Assembly (NCBI RefSeq): GCF_002157355.1 | Contig: NZ_LYMK01000001.1 | Coordinates: 342,303-406,302 of the forward strand | Length of the DNA: 64,000 nucleotides | Direction: 5' to 3' | DNA from: Variovorax sp. JS1663 | GTDB taxonomy: Bacteria > Pseudomonadota > Gammaproteobacteria > Burkholderiales > Burkholderiaceae_C | Shown here: positions 30,331 through 38,148 of the stretch, piece after piece | Numbering within the stretch: the stretch's first letter is position 1 | How the letters are laid out: each line of letters opens with the position of its first letter | Notes under the pieces: model-generated | Seen by the model: only the letters and a program-made list of their open reading frames with translations | What the model was told of the DNA's origin: nothing | Databases searched by the model: none | Made by a program: the position numbers and the translations under genes

Positions 30331-30409
30331 TGGTTGCGCAGGCCAGATTTGAACTGACGATCTCGAGCGCATGAAGCTCGCGGGGACGACCAGGCTCCCC
30401 TACTGCGCG
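30331..30409 (-). tRNA. Initiator-like tRNA-Met (anticodon CAT)
   Basis: Anticodon stem CGAGC/GCTCG with loop TTCATGC. C1 faces A72 in the otherwise paired acceptor CGCGCAG/CTGCGCA, the formyl-methionine initiator hallmark. The D-loop contains AGCCTGGT and the T-loop TTCAAAT, both initiator-like. The three G-C pairs normally at 29-31/39-41 are not complete. Encoded CCA. Confidence 0.8.
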
Positions 30410-30438
30410 GAACAATTGACGAACAATTCGTCTGCAAC

Positions 30439-30515
30439 TGGAGTCGGATACGGGATTCGAACCCGTGTCTACAAGGATGAAAACCTTGTGTCCTAAGCCA
30501 CTAGACGAATCCGAC
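30439..30515 (-). tRNA. tRNA-Glu (anticodon TTC)
   Basis: Acceptor GTCGGAT/ATCCGAC, anticodon stem CAAGG/CCTTG with loop TTTTCAT, T-arm ACGGG-TTCGAAT-CCCGT, encoded CCA. Discriminator U rather than the usual G. Confidence 0.93.
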
Positions 30516-30527
30516 AAGAAGCTGTTT

Positions 30528-30603
30528 TGGAGCCCGCAGTCTGAATCGAACAGACGACAACCAATTTACAAAAATGGTGCTCTGCCAACTGAGCTATGCG
30601 GGC
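30528..30603 (-). tRNA. tRNA-Thr (anticodon TGT)
   Basis: Acceptor GCCCGCA/TGCGGGC, anticodon loop TTTGTAA with one stem mismatch, T-arm GTCTG-TTCGATT-CAGAC, encoded CCA. Discriminator U rather than A. Confidence 0.9.
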
Positions 30604-30641
30604 GAGGAAAGTGGATCTGCAAAAAGTAATTGACGCGTATT

Positions 30642-30717
30642 TGGCGGGCGTCACAGGAGTCGAACCTGTAACCTTCGGTTTTGGAGACCGGCGCTCTGCC
30701 AGTTGAGCTAGACACCC
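30642..30717 (-). tRNA. tRNA-Trp (anticodon CCA)
   Basis: Acceptor GGGTGTC/GACGCCC, anticodon stem CCGGT/ACCGA with loop CTCCAAA, T-arm ACAGG-TTCGACT-CCTGT, discriminator G as expected for Trp, encoded CCA. Confidence 0.93.
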
Positions 30718-30726
30718 TGGTATCTT

Positions 30727-30811
30727 TGGTCCCCTGAGAAGGCCTCGAACCTTCATGACCTGCGTCGCCGCGCTCTGAACGCGGTGTGTCTGCCAATTCC
30801 ACCATCAGGGG
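30727..30811 (-). tRNA. tRNA-Leu (anticodon CAG)
   Basis: Acceptor CCCCTGA/TCAGGGG, anticodon stem CCGCG/CGCGG with loop TTCAGAG, long variable arm, T-arm GAAGG-TTCGAGG-CCTTC, discriminator A, encoded CCA. Confidence 0.95.
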
Positions 30812-30965
30812 AGGGATCTTCCATTTCGGTTGTGTCTTCACGCGATTCGAGCGCTTTCGCACTCACGTCGACATCGCTGCACGATGGTTGGGTCCAGACC
30901 ATGCACATCCCCCCAGGCCGCCGACGCGGTTGGCCTCTGGAGGTGCTGCAAAGGCACACCCGAAA

Positions 30966-31043
30966 TGGAGCAGCTCGGAGGGCTTCGATCCCTCGGCCTC
31001 AACGTTGGCGACGTTGCGCTCTGCCTGACTGAGCTACGGCTGC
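30966..31043 (-). tRNA. tRNA-Gly (anticodon GCC) with C33 and a bulged acceptor
   Basis: First gene of the array in the direction of transcription. Anticodon stem CAACG/CGTTG with loop TCGCCAA, so position 33 is C not U. The acceptor 3' strand has one extra base (GCAGCCG opposite CGAGCTGC). Discriminator U and encoded CCA fit Gly. Confidence 0.75.
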
Positions 31044-31669
31044 ATGTTGTGCGAGCCGTTGGCCCCACCAGTGAGGGGCGCGACTCGCGGCGAATTTTTA
31101 AGGATCACCCACCGGCGCCACTCGGCGGGTGAGTTCACGGCAGCGCGATCACTGCTGTGCCGGCCGGCACGGATGCCGTTCGCGGCTGTGTGCCGATCGA
31201 GATCTGCACGAAGGAAACAAAAAGGCCCGGATCCATTTCGGAATCCGGGCCTCTGGTGAGAGAGCTTGGAAGGTTGGCGCCTACGCGCTACCTCCACCCG
31301 GGGGCGGCTGATCCTCATACTGTCCAAGCCACAGAGCGGCCGGGATCGACGGAATGGAGTTCAGCTGCGAATGCATCTTGGATGTCGTCAGACTGCGACC
31401 ACCACAAAACGAGACGCGCACGAACGCCCGGCCCGATGCGGGTCGAATGTTCAGTGAGGTCAGGTTTGCTTTCACGATGGTTCCAGTTGGTGGCGTTGTT
31501 CTCGATGAATCGATGCTGGGTTGAAGAAACGGGACGAAACAAGTTCGTCGATGGGCTGGACTGTAAAGGTTCTTTACTGGGGATGCAAGGGGCACGACAA
31601 TAAATTTTTCGCCCCCATGGTCGCGGCTGTTGACTTGAGTGCACAGTTGACGGACCCCTCGCTCGATCT
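31044..31669. other. Intergenic region upstream of the tRNA array
   Basis: About 625 bases with no convincing gene. The part from 31044 to about 31217 must hold the promoter of the minus-strand array; I could not pick out clear -35/-10 boxes. A terminator lies at 31218-31252, and the remainder up to the GTG at 31670 presumably holds the regulator gene's promoter. Confidence 0.5.
31218..31252 (-). terminator. Rho-independent terminator upstream of the tRNA array
   Basis: AGGCCCGGAT at 31223-31232 pairs perfectly with ATCCGGGCCT at 31243-31252. Read on the minus strand the stem is followed by a run of five T, so it stops minus-strand transcription arriving from the right and insulates the tRNA array. 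Confidence 0.85.
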
Positions 31670-32083
31670 GTGACCTCATCCATCCCCTCCGATGCATTGT
31701 TCCCCGTTCGCAAGGGGAACGCCCTGATTCTGTACCGCGAGTTCATTGACAAGGAGGTGGCTGCTGGTGCGACCTACGGGCTCGAGAAGCGGTTCTCCGA
31801 GTTGCTAGGTATACATGCGTCGCTATGGAGCCAGCTGAAGAAGGGCCGCCCGATCAAGGACGCTCTGGCGCGCCAGATCGAGCATCGAACAGGGAGGCCG
31901 CAGGGCTGGCTTGACGAAGAAAGGGCTGAAGCGTTGCTGCAGGACGCGACAGTCGACCCTTCGTGGGAGCGCGTGGTTGCGATGTTGAAGGAGGAGTGGG
32001 ATGCATCGAACTCGCGAGGCAAGCGGGAGATCCGCACGTTCCTCGTAGAGCGACGCAAGCAACGGGTGCGACCCACAAAATAG
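31670..32083 (+). CDS. Putative Cro/CI-type helix-turn-helix regulator
   Basis: 137 residues from GTG 31670. The middle, FSELLGIHASLWSQLKKGRP followed by IKDALARQIEHRTGRPQGWL, has the spacing of a phage-repressor helix-turn-helix including the 'RPQGWL' turn common in plasmid and prophage regulators. The C-terminal 40 residues are basic and lack the LexA-like peptidase domain. It stands alone, opposite to the tRNA array, and may regulate it; that link is only positional. Confidence 0.65.
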   Translation: MTSSIPSDALFPVRKGNALILYREFIDKEVAAGATYGLEKRFSELLGIHASLWSQLKKGRPIKDALARQIEHRTGRPQGWLDEERAEALLQDATVDPSWERVVAMLKEEWDASNSRGKREIRTFLVERRKQRVRPTK

Positions 32084-32099
32084 AGGTCGAAAGCAAAGG

Positions 32100-32759
32100 T
32101 CAGTTGGCGGGCAACATCGGCGTGATGCAGTCCTCGAAGCCCTCGTGCACGCGGTTCATCCGACGCATCAGCACGGTATCGCCGGACAGGATGGCCAGCA
32201 TCATCGCGCCGATCGTCACCAAACCGTTCGAGCACTCCACGAGCTGGCGCACCAGCTGAACCGGGTAGCCGTCCTCATGGCGGCGCAGGGCATGGATGCC
32301 GCCGTGGACGAAGGAATTGAGGGCCTTGCGCTGCGTGCGGTCGAACTGCCCCAGCATGACTGCTGGCGCGTTGGCGGCCGGCACGGTGGCTGCGGCCTTG
32401 GCCAGCTCCTTGATCATCCCGGCCGCCATTGGCATGCGACGCGCAGCTTCCTCGGTTTCGGCCGTGAGCGGCGCTCCGGCGAGGGCGACCTCGGCGTCGC
32501 TTGCCGCGAAGAGCAGCCAGGCCGAGCGCGTCGTCGCTTCGAACTGCATCCGCATGGTCGGCACGGCGGAGGAGATGAAGCCCCCAGCGACCAGCAGGCG
32601 CAGCGCACGGGCATGCTCGAGCGAGAGCGATGCGGCAGTGACGCTCAAGCCCATGCGCAGCCTGTCGGGGCCGTACACGGGGTAGCTGTCGGGGTCGAGC
32701 ATCGTGACGATCGTGTCGTCGAGCTCTTCCGAACGGCGCAGGATCTGCTCGATGGGCAT
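32100..32759 (-). CDS. Uncharacterised helical protein (DUF6988-like)
   Basis: 219 residues from ATG 32759. The sequence (SVTAASLSLEHARALRLLVA, MRMQFEATTRSAWLLFAAS) has the look of a helical family of chromosomal hypotheticals in Proteobacteria that I tentatively equate with DUF6988. SFVHGGIHALRRHEDGYP gives a conserved His-Gly motif. It may be RNA- or nucleotide-related but nothing here proves it. Convergent with the 31670 regulator. No C-terminal tail motif. Confidence 0.55.
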   Translation of the reverse strand: MPIEQILRRSEELDDTIVTMLDPDSYPVYGPDRLRMGLSVTAASLSLEHARALRLLVAGGFISSAVPTMRMQFEATTRSAWLLFAASDAEVALAGAPLTAETEEAARRMPMAAGMIKELAKAAATVPAANAPAVMLGQFDRTQRKALNSFVHGGIHALRRHEDGYPVQLVRQLVECSNGLVTIGAMMLAILSGDTVLMRRMNRVHEGFEDCITPMLPAN

Positions 32760-32844
32760 GGTGCGGCGGGCTTTTTCGTCGTGATCGTGGATTATTCTCG
32801 AGTTGCCCTTACGGATCGCTTTCCCGTTCCGTATTCTGGTCCTC

Positions 32845-33132
32845 ATGAGAACGAAATCGATGAACCGCTTTCTCCTCGCCGCAATGGTCCTGGCATGTGT
32901 GTTTGCAGCCGGCTGTGAGTCCGATGAGGCCAGGAGCTGGCGCGACCTGAAAGAGGCTCAGGAGGCGCAGGACAAGGCCAAGGCTGCAGAGTTGCCCGCT
33001 TGGCAGGATCCCGAGTGCATCAGGCAGAAAGACGCTCGCTTGAGGGGCGAGATCGGGCAGGAGGGGATGACCGAACGCTGCAGCCGCGCCTTCGGCTGGT
33101 CCATCCCCGCGCCGGGCGGGTCCGGTGGATGA
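32845..33132 (+). CDS. Small lipoprotein
   Basis: 95 residues from ATG 32845 (ATG 32860 possible). A lipoprotein signal peptide (FLLAAMVLACVFAAGC) ends in lipobox FAAGC. The mature part of about 70 residues has two conserved-looking Cys (DPECIRQKD and TERCSRAFGW) that could form a disulphide. Small Cys-containing lipoproteins are often entry-exclusion proteins on conjugative plasmids; the likeness is one of size and layout only. Its stop overlaps the start of the next gene (ATGA). Confidence 0.6.
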   Translation: MRTKSMNRFLLAAMVLACVFAAGCESDEARSWRDLKEAQEAQDKAKAAELPAWQDPECIRQKDARLRGEIGQEGMTERCSRAFGWSIPAPGGSGG

Positions 33133-33581
33133 GCGCAGCCACGACGGGGGCGTCGCCCCCAAGCAAGGTTGCCCCCACCCCAGCGATGCGGACGGCGTTC
33201 GCATCGCTGCTTGACCGTGTGGGCGCCAGCCCCTTTCGTCGCCAGGATCTGCACGCGCTGATCTATCCCCTGACAAAGCCCCGCAACAGGGAACGCACGA
33301 GCGTCATCGCCGACGGGTTGATCCGGGAAGCTGCGAAAGCGGGCAAGGTCGTGCGCCATGGCCATCTCCACTGGGTCAAGGTGCAGTCTGGTCGCACGCT
33401 TCGCTCGGGGCGAGAGGTTCCCGAGCAGCCCGAGGTGTGCGAGCTGAAATTGTCCACCCGGGTGCCCAGCAAATGGGTGGCCGTTGACATGGAGACCGGT
33501 GAGGCTTGGGTCGGCACGCCCGGGGGCTGGGCGCGCGCAACGCGGGAGCGGGCAGCGGAAGCAGTCAAGTGCCTGGGCTGA
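33129..33581 (+). CDS. Unknown protein, possible winged-helix
   Basis: 150 residues from ATG 33129, overlapping the lipoprotein stop by four bases, so the two are co-translated. The N-terminal half (TAFASLLDRVGASPFRRQDL ... VIADGLIREAAKAGKVVRHG) has the helix-turn-strand spacing of a winged helix; the end is a short beta unit (KWVAVDMETGEAWVGTPGGW). No DNA target can be inferred. Convergent with the minus-strand cluster that starts at 40860. Confidence 0.5.
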   Translation: MSAATTGASPPSKVAPTPAMRTAFASLLDRVGASPFRRQDLHALIYPLTKPRNRERTSVIADGLIREAAKAGKVVRHGHLHWVKVQSGRTLRSGREVPEQPEVCELKLSTRVPSKWVAVDMETGEAWVGTPGGWARATRERAAEAVKCLG

Positions 33582-33638
33582 GCAGCGCTGCGATGGAGCG
33601 CCGCGCTGCCTGGCCGAGCGACCCCCGCGCTTTCAGGG

Positions 33639-34133
33639 CTAAGGCCTGTGCGCCCCGGCGCCTTTAAAATCGGCGGCATCTTGCCCATCGTCGTCGAGTG
33701 CCGTGAGGATGTCGGCATTCGGATCGAGGTCGCGCCGGACCAGGTCGGCCAGACCACCTGGACCCATTGCCTCCAACGCCTCGTCGTATCGATCGTTGGC
33801 GCGTCCCCAGACTTCCCGGCGGGCCCTGTCCGGATGATTGCAGAGGTCCTGCACGCGGGCCATCTCTCTCGCCCGCTCCATCAAGTTCTGCGTGGCTTCG
33901 GCCGAGCCGTCTCCTGCTGATTCCTCCGCGCGCGCGAGGGCTCGCTCGGCGAGGGCCGCGATGTTGCGCGGTCCCAGTTCGAAGAGGTCCCAGTCGTACC
34001 GGAAGCGAGCGTCCGAGAGCGCTCTACCAGGAGCCTCGCCCCGGGCTTCCCGTTCGAGAATCTCCGCATATGCGGAGGCGTCCTGGATCAGCCGAAGCTT
34101 CAGCTTGCGCCAGTAGGTGGGGGTTTGGCTCAT
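33639..34133 (-). CDS. Unknown helical protein, end of the minus-strand cluster
   Basis: 164 residues from ATG 34133, 5 bases after the previous stop; the upstream extension is the shadow of the neighbouring gene. Almost entirely helical, Arg/Glu/Ala-rich (SAYAEILEREARGEAPGRAL, ALAERALARAEESAGDGSAE). The acidic region LDPNADILTALDDDGQDAA precedes a degenerate tail AGAHRP. Last gene of the operon. Confidence 0.55.
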   Translation of the reverse strand: MSQTPTYWRKLKLRLIQDASAYAEILEREARGEAPGRALSDARFRYDWDLFELGPRNIAALAERALARAEESAGDGSAEATQNLMERAREMARVQDLCNHPDRARREVWGRANDRYDEALEAMGPGGLADLVRRDLDPNADILTALDDDGQDAADFKGAGAHRP

Positions 34134-34138
34134 GGAGA

Positions 34139-34840
34139 TCAGCCGCGGGGAGCAGAGCGCTGCTCGGATTCCTCGTCGGCCCAGTTTGGGGCAGGAGCAC
34201 CTGGCCGAGCCGAGAGACGAAGCTCCTCCCCTGCGATCTCGCGAGCCAGCGCAACCGCCAGCCGGGCGATTCGGTCGCGGCGGGCCGCGACGAAGTCGAG
34301 GCCGGTGAGATCCAAGGCTACCCGAGCCACCTCTGCAGGCTCGACCTCGCCCGGAGCCATCGTCGAGAACGTCATCGTGTCCTGCACCGCCAGTTCCGCG
34401 ACTGAGGCGCCTGGTGTGTCTGGTGGCAGATCGACATCCTTGAGCTGCTCCTCGATCGCGCATCGAGCTCGTTGGAAGCGGAACTCGCCGATCTGGTCTG
34501 CGGGCCCGGCGAGCACCACGAACTCGCGGGAGTCCTCGTTGCTGGTGTCCTCGTCGACGAGCGTGGCGGCGAACGGCTCGGCAGCGAGTTCCCCAACGGC
34601 CAGCACCAGCGGCTGGAAGGTCTCGACGGCGAAGCCGTGCGGGCATTCGCTCGTGATCTGCAGCGTGAAGCACTGGGTGGCCACATCGTAGGCGACGCCC
34701 GTTTCGTGCAGATGGAAGTCGTCGTGGAGCAAGTCGTAGCCGCGCCAGTCGAGGAAGTCACGGCACGCGGCTTCCACCTGCGCGCGAGTGACCTCGGGGC
34801 GCAGGCTTGCCTCGACCCGCGCATATGCGTTAAATCCCAT
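34139..34840 (-). CDS. Family A paralogue, tail SAPRG
   Basis: 233 residues from ATG 34840 (AAGGAG upstream). Residues 1-110 are the family A domain also found at 34854, 35732 and 37321: MGFNAYARVEASLRPEVT, then AQVEAAC, then a VGELAAEPFAATL helix-strand. The C-terminal half shares DLTGLDFVAARRDRIARLAV and ALAREIAGEELRL with the next gene (DLVGLDLDDARRDRIGRLAV), so these two are full-length paralogues. Ends QRSAPRG. Confidence 0.65.
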   Translation of the reverse strand: MGFNAYARVEASLRPEVTRAQVEAACRDFLDWRGYDLLHDDFHLHETGVAYDVATQCFTLQITSECPHGFAVETFQPLVLAVGELAAEPFAATLVDEDTSNEDSREFVVLAGPADQIGEFRFQRARCAIEEQLKDVDLPPDTPGASVAELAVQDTMTFSTMAPGEVEPAEVARVALDLTGLDFVAARRDRIARLAVALAREIAGEELRLSARPGAPAPNWADEESEQRSAPRG

Positions 34841-34853
34841 CTCTCTTTCTCCT

Positions 34854-35720
34854 TCAGCCCCTCGGGGCGCTAGCTTGTTCGGTGTCGGATTCGATCGCCA
34901 CGACCGCATTCGAGCGCGCCACCGCCTCCTCACGCACGCGACCGAGCCCGGACTTCACGAGGTCGAGAAGCACCTGGTAGTCGGCGGCCTCCGGCGGCCT
35001 GCCCGTGCCGGCGTTCAGGCCGGCGTCGTAGTCGTTCACCGCGCGCAGGGCGTCGCCAGCGGCGTCCAGCACGCGTTCCGCCGCGCCATAGCCCGGGCGG
35101 GGGTGCAGGATCAGCTCCTCGCCGGCGATCTCGCGCGCGAGCAGCACTGCCAGGCGCCCGATGCGATCGCGACGTGCATCGTCCAGGTCCAGGCCGACCA
35201 AGTCGACGGACACGCGGGAGACAGCGTCCGTGTGGTGGCCATCCTTCGGGAAGGCTGCGATCGTCATGCACTCGCGCGTGGCGATGTTCTCCAGCGGCCA
35301 GCCGCGGGAGCTCAGGGGCAGGGCGATGTCCTCGACCCGAAGGCCCCAGCGCGCCGTCCGTGTCTTGTATTCAGGAATGAGGTGAGCAGGACCGGCAATG
35401 ACGGTCGTGTAGCGCTCCTCTGCATCGCCTGTGTCCTGATTCTCCAGCGTGGCTTCGAACGCGTCATCTGCAAGTTCGCCGACGGCTTCGACGACAGGAA
35501 GGAAGACGTGATCGTGGAAGTTGTAGCCCGCGCTGATGTCTGCGCGGACGATCAGGATGCCGTCGACCAGTGCTGCCAACCTCTCCTCCAACGGGTCGTC
35601 GTGGTCGAGAAGGTCGAACTTCGAGTCGTCCAGCAGAGGCTTGAGCGCAGCCTCGACCGCTTCCCTGGTTACACCCTCGCGGATCGTGACTTCGAAGCTG
35701 ATGCGTGCGTCGTATCCCAT
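34854..35720 (-). CDS. Family A paralogue, tail SAPRG
   Basis: 288 residues from ATG 35720, preceded by GAGGAGGAAC, among the best ribosome binding sites in the cluster. Residues 1-110 hold the family A domain (MGYDARISFEVTIREGVT, AVEAALKPLLD, VGELADDAFEATL). Residues about 165-210 share DLVGLDLDDARRDRIGRLAV and LLAREIAGEELILHP with the 34139 gene. An extra helical segment and an acidic stretch precede the ending EQASAPRG. Confidence 0.65.
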   Translation of the reverse strand: MGYDARISFEVTIREGVTREAVEAALKPLLDDSKFDLLDHDDPLEERLAALVDGILIVRADISAGYNFHDHVFLPVVEAVGELADDAFEATLENQDTGDAEERYTTVIAGPAHLIPEYKTRTARWGLRVEDIALPLSSRGWPLENIATRECMTIAAFPKDGHHTDAVSRVSVDLVGLDLDDARRDRIGRLAVLLAREIAGEELILHPRPGYGAAERVLDAAGDALRAVNDYDAGLNAGTGRPPEAADYQVLLDLVKSGLGRVREEAVARSNAVVAIESDTEQASAPRG

Positions 35721-35731
35721 GTTCCTCCTCC

Positions 35732-36133
35732 TCAGCCGCGCGGGGCATCAGCCGTTTCGGCCGGCGCGTATGGCAGATCGATCGACAGCGGTTTCGAGGG
35801 GCCACCGCTCGCCTTGAAGACGACGCCGTTATTCCAGCTGGAGATGTAGTCGTGGACCGCGATCTCGAATGGCTCGGCAGCGATCTCGTTCAGGCGCACC
35901 GCCAGCGGTTCGACGAACGTCGCGATGAAGGTCTCATCGGCTTCGCGATCGATGCGAACGACGAGCTCTCGGTCATTGCCCCACGCTGCGTAGCTCGGCG
36001 CCTTCTGTTCCTTAAAGGGCGACAGCGGCACGCCTGCCAGCTCGGTGATCGCTTGCACCGCCTCGGCTACCTGGCCCCAGGTGACGCCTGGGCGGACTGG
36101 GATCGTGATTTCGGATCGGGCATTCCAGTTCAT
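35732..36133 (-). CDS. Family A paralogue, minimal form, tail DAPRG
   Basis: 133 residues from ATG 36133. Almost nothing but the family A domain: MNWNARSEITIPVRPGVTWG, then EPLAVRLNEIAAEPFEIAV, then an acidic tail ending ETADAPRG. Shows that the family A domain and the tail are separable modules. GAGGAGG in the 11-base gap to the next gene couples them. Confidence 0.65.
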   Translation of the reverse strand: MNWNARSEITIPVRPGVTWGQVAEAVQAITELAGVPLSPFKEQKAPSYAAWGNDRELVVRIDREADETFIATFVEPLAVRLNEIAAEPFEIAVHDYISSWNNGVVFKASGGPSKPLSIDLPYAPAETADAPRG

Positions 36134-36144
36134 CTGCTTGATCT

Positions 36145-36885
36145 CTATGGTCGTGGACGCTCTGCGTCGTTGTGGTTGAGGGTGTTCTGTTCGAGAAGAG
36201 CGATCTCGCGGGCACGTTCGATCACTTGATCGGCCCAGGCGGTGTCGGCGTCGAGCTGCTCCTGTGAGCAACCGTTGGCAAGGGCTTCCTTGGTGAGTTG
36301 GTCGCGAGTGACCAGGCGGCCGCCGGCGAAGTCGGCCTCGCCTTGCCAGTCGAAGGTGCGGCCTCCGGCGCGCACGTAGGCATGAACGAAGTCGTCTCGC
36401 ACTACGATCTCGCTGCCCGGGCCCAGCGCCGTGCGCAGCGCCAGGGTCATGCCCCAGCAGCCGCCTTCCTCGAAGTACCAGCCGGCCTCGGCCTGGTCAT
36501 TTGCGGCCTGCAGATGCTCGACAAAGCAGGTCGGAGAAACGGCATGCTCAATGATGCAGATCTGCTCGGGTTCGAAGGCGACCCAGACCCGCTCTTTGGG
36601 CATGTAGATCCCGTCGAAGCCCCGGGCCTTGAGTGCCGCGGCAGACTGGTCGAGGTGCTGGCTGTACGGAACGTCGAGACCGTAGCGGACCATGGTCCAG
36701 GGGTTGCTGATGTCCAGGCTTGCGGCAATGACGCGCGGCTCGGATTCCCTGCGGATGCGCTGGTACGACGCTGCTGCGTTGTACTGCTCTGCGAAGAAGA
36801 TCCCGCGCTCATTGGGGGCGAACGAGTCGAAGGTCGCGCCAGTGCCATGGAAGACGAGTGCGGGCGGGGTGGGGCGGTTGCTCAT
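36145..36885 (-). CDS. ADP-ribosyltransferase-like protein (ART-PolyVal type)
   Basis: 246 residues from ATG 36885, overlapping the nucleotidyltransferase stop (ATGA). Residues 10-45 read LVFHGTGATFDSFAPNERG, then IFFAEQYNAAASY: the H13-G-T, F-F and Y41 pattern of H-Y-E type ARTs. GFDGIYM (89-95) and AFEPEQI (103-109, catalytic Glu candidates E105/E107) complete the fold. This matches the ART-PolyVal domains of phage and conjugative-element polyvalent proteins, which modify host targets with ADP-ribose from NAD. The C-terminal 110 residues are unknown and end NDAERPRP. Confidence 0.75.
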   Translation of the reverse strand: MSNRPTPPALVFHGTGATFDSFAPNERGIFFAEQYNAAASYQRIRRESEPRVIAASLDISNPWTMVRYGLDVPYSQHLDQSAAALKARGFDGIYMPKERVWVAFEPEQICIIEHAVSPTCFVEHLQAANDQAEAGWYFEEGGCWGMTLALRTALGPGSEIVVRDDFVHAYVRAGGRTFDWQGEADFAGGRLVTRDQLTKEALANGCSQEQLDADTAWADQVIERAREIALLEQNTLNHNDAERPRP

Positions 36886-37310
36886 CGCGGAACCTCCGCG
36901 GGCGGCTCTTCCAGGACGGTGGTGCCGATTGCAGCGGCGTCCGCCTGCAGCCGCTCCAGGACTACACCGAGCGAGACGCCCTGGCTGAGGACGTCGGAGC
37001 GCAGCGCCCTGGCGTGTTTCGCACGCACCCATGAAGTTGCCTCGGCGTCGCGCACCAGCAGTGCGTCGCTGAACATCAGAAAGGGGTCAAAATGCCCGTA
37101 GTGGCGGCGCGCGAGCGCCAGCAGTCCGCGAGCTTCGGCTGGAATCTCTCCGGTGAACCTGCGCTCCCGAAGGTCGACCGCCAGGTCAAGGTCCTTGGGC
37201 TCCTGTTCCTGACGGGCCACGGAACCGAAGACGAGGTAGCGCCTCGCATAAGTCGCGCCTTCAAGCGCTGCGAGGATGGTGGAGATGGAGGGATTGATCC
37301 GGCTGGTCAT
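36882..37310 (-). CDS. MNT-type nucleotidyltransferase
   Basis: 142 residues from ATG 37310 with AGGTGAGG upstream. YLVFGSVARQEQEPKDLDLAVD contains the Pol-beta signature G29-S30 and D40-x-D42 that binds metal and NTP. It is a small minimal nucleotidyltransferase of the kind found in MNT/HEPN toxin-antitoxin pairs and in AbiEii-like toxins. It is translationally fused by ATGA overlap to the ART gene, an uncommon partner. Ends AEVPR. Confidence 0.8.
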   Translation of the reverse strand: MTSRINPSISTILAALEGATYARRYLVFGSVARQEQEPKDLDLAVDLRERRFTGEIPAEARGLLALARRHYGHFDPFLMFSDALLVRDAEATSWVRAKHARALRSDVLSQGVSLGVVLERLQADAAAIGTTVLEEPPAEVPR

Positions 37311-37320
37311 AGCTGCAACC

Positions 37321-38148
37321 TCACCTGGCACATTGCCGCTCGCCATCGCGCGCGGAGTCGTCTGGCCCGGCCCGGTGCATCTGGGTGTATTCGCGCACCT
37401 GCTCATCGCTGTAGCGGAAGGATCCGTCCAGGCCGAACGCTTCGCGGACCGCTTCCCACTCTTCCTCGTCGGGCATGCTCGGGTCCTCGGCGATCAGGCC
37501 CTCGGCCACACAGCGGCTGAAGAGCGCAGCCTCGAAGTCGGTCGTCTCGGTGAGTTCGTCCATCCTGAACAGGATCGACCGGGCCGCTGCCTGGGTCACA
37601 GTGGGAGCGGGGTCGAGGTTCTGGGCGTGCTCCATCACGTCGGCCACCGCCCAGCCTTGGGTGGTGCGGAGGTCGGCGAATTCGGAGACGGCCTTCAGAA
37701 GGCGGGCGCGAATCGGACCGCCGGGAAGCTGTCTGGCGGCTTGGAGCGCCGCGTCGATCAGCTCGTGGACAGGCTGCAGCTGCGGCAGCACCGCAGTGGC
37801 GCCCAGCGTCTTGCTGAGCCGTGGCACAGCGGGCGTGAGCGTGCTGTAGACGCGATGGTCCAGATCGAAGACGGCGATCGCCACTGGGCTTGCGGCGAGG
37901 GGCTCGAGCCCGCTGAGAGTCGGTTCGAGGACGCGCCTAGAGAAGTCCTCGGAGACATTTCCATCGAAGCGAATCGAAAGCTCACGCTCGGAAGGCATCA
38001 TCACCCATGTGCTCTTCCAGGAAGCGTCTCCGGGTGCGACGGTGATCTTGAAGTAGTCGGTCAGCGGCCGGATCGCTGCCTCGATGTCCGCACGAGTGAC
38101 GCCTTCGCGAAGCGGGACGCTGAAGTTGCAATGAGCGAGCCAGGTCAT
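37321..38148 (-). CDS. Family A paralogue with C-terminal helical extension
   Basis: 275 residues from ATG 38148, overlapping the previous stop (ATGA). Residues 1-110: MTWLAHCNFSVPLREGVT, ADIEAAIRPLTDYF, EPTLSGLEPLAASPVAIAV, the family A domain. The remainder is helical (VHELIDAALQAARQLPGG, SILFRMDELTETTDFEAAL) with an acidic block near the end. The terminus GERQCAR diverges from the usual tail. Confidence 0.6.
   Translation of the reverse strand: MTWLAHCNFSVPLREGVTRADIEAAIRPLTDYFKITVAPGDASWKSTWVMMPSERELSIRFDGNVSEDFSRRVLEPTLSGLEPLAASPVAIAVFDLDHRVYSTLTPAVPRLSKTLGATAVLPQLQPVHELIDAALQAARQLPGGPIRARLLKAVSEFADLRTTQGWAVADVMEHAQNLDPAPTVTQAAARSILFRMDELTETTDFEAALFSRCVAEGLIAEDPSMPDEEEWEAVREAFGLDGSFRYSDEQVREYTQMHRAGPDDSARDGERQCAR

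Noticed and set aside
32845..33132. Calling the small lipoprotein an entry-exclusion protein
   Set aside because: Only size, lipobox and Cys count agree; no transfer genes are near, so the name was not given.
34139..34673. N-terminal extension of the 33639 gene
   Set aside because: It is the out-of-frame shadow of the family A gene; the real start is ATG 34133 five bases after that gene's stop.
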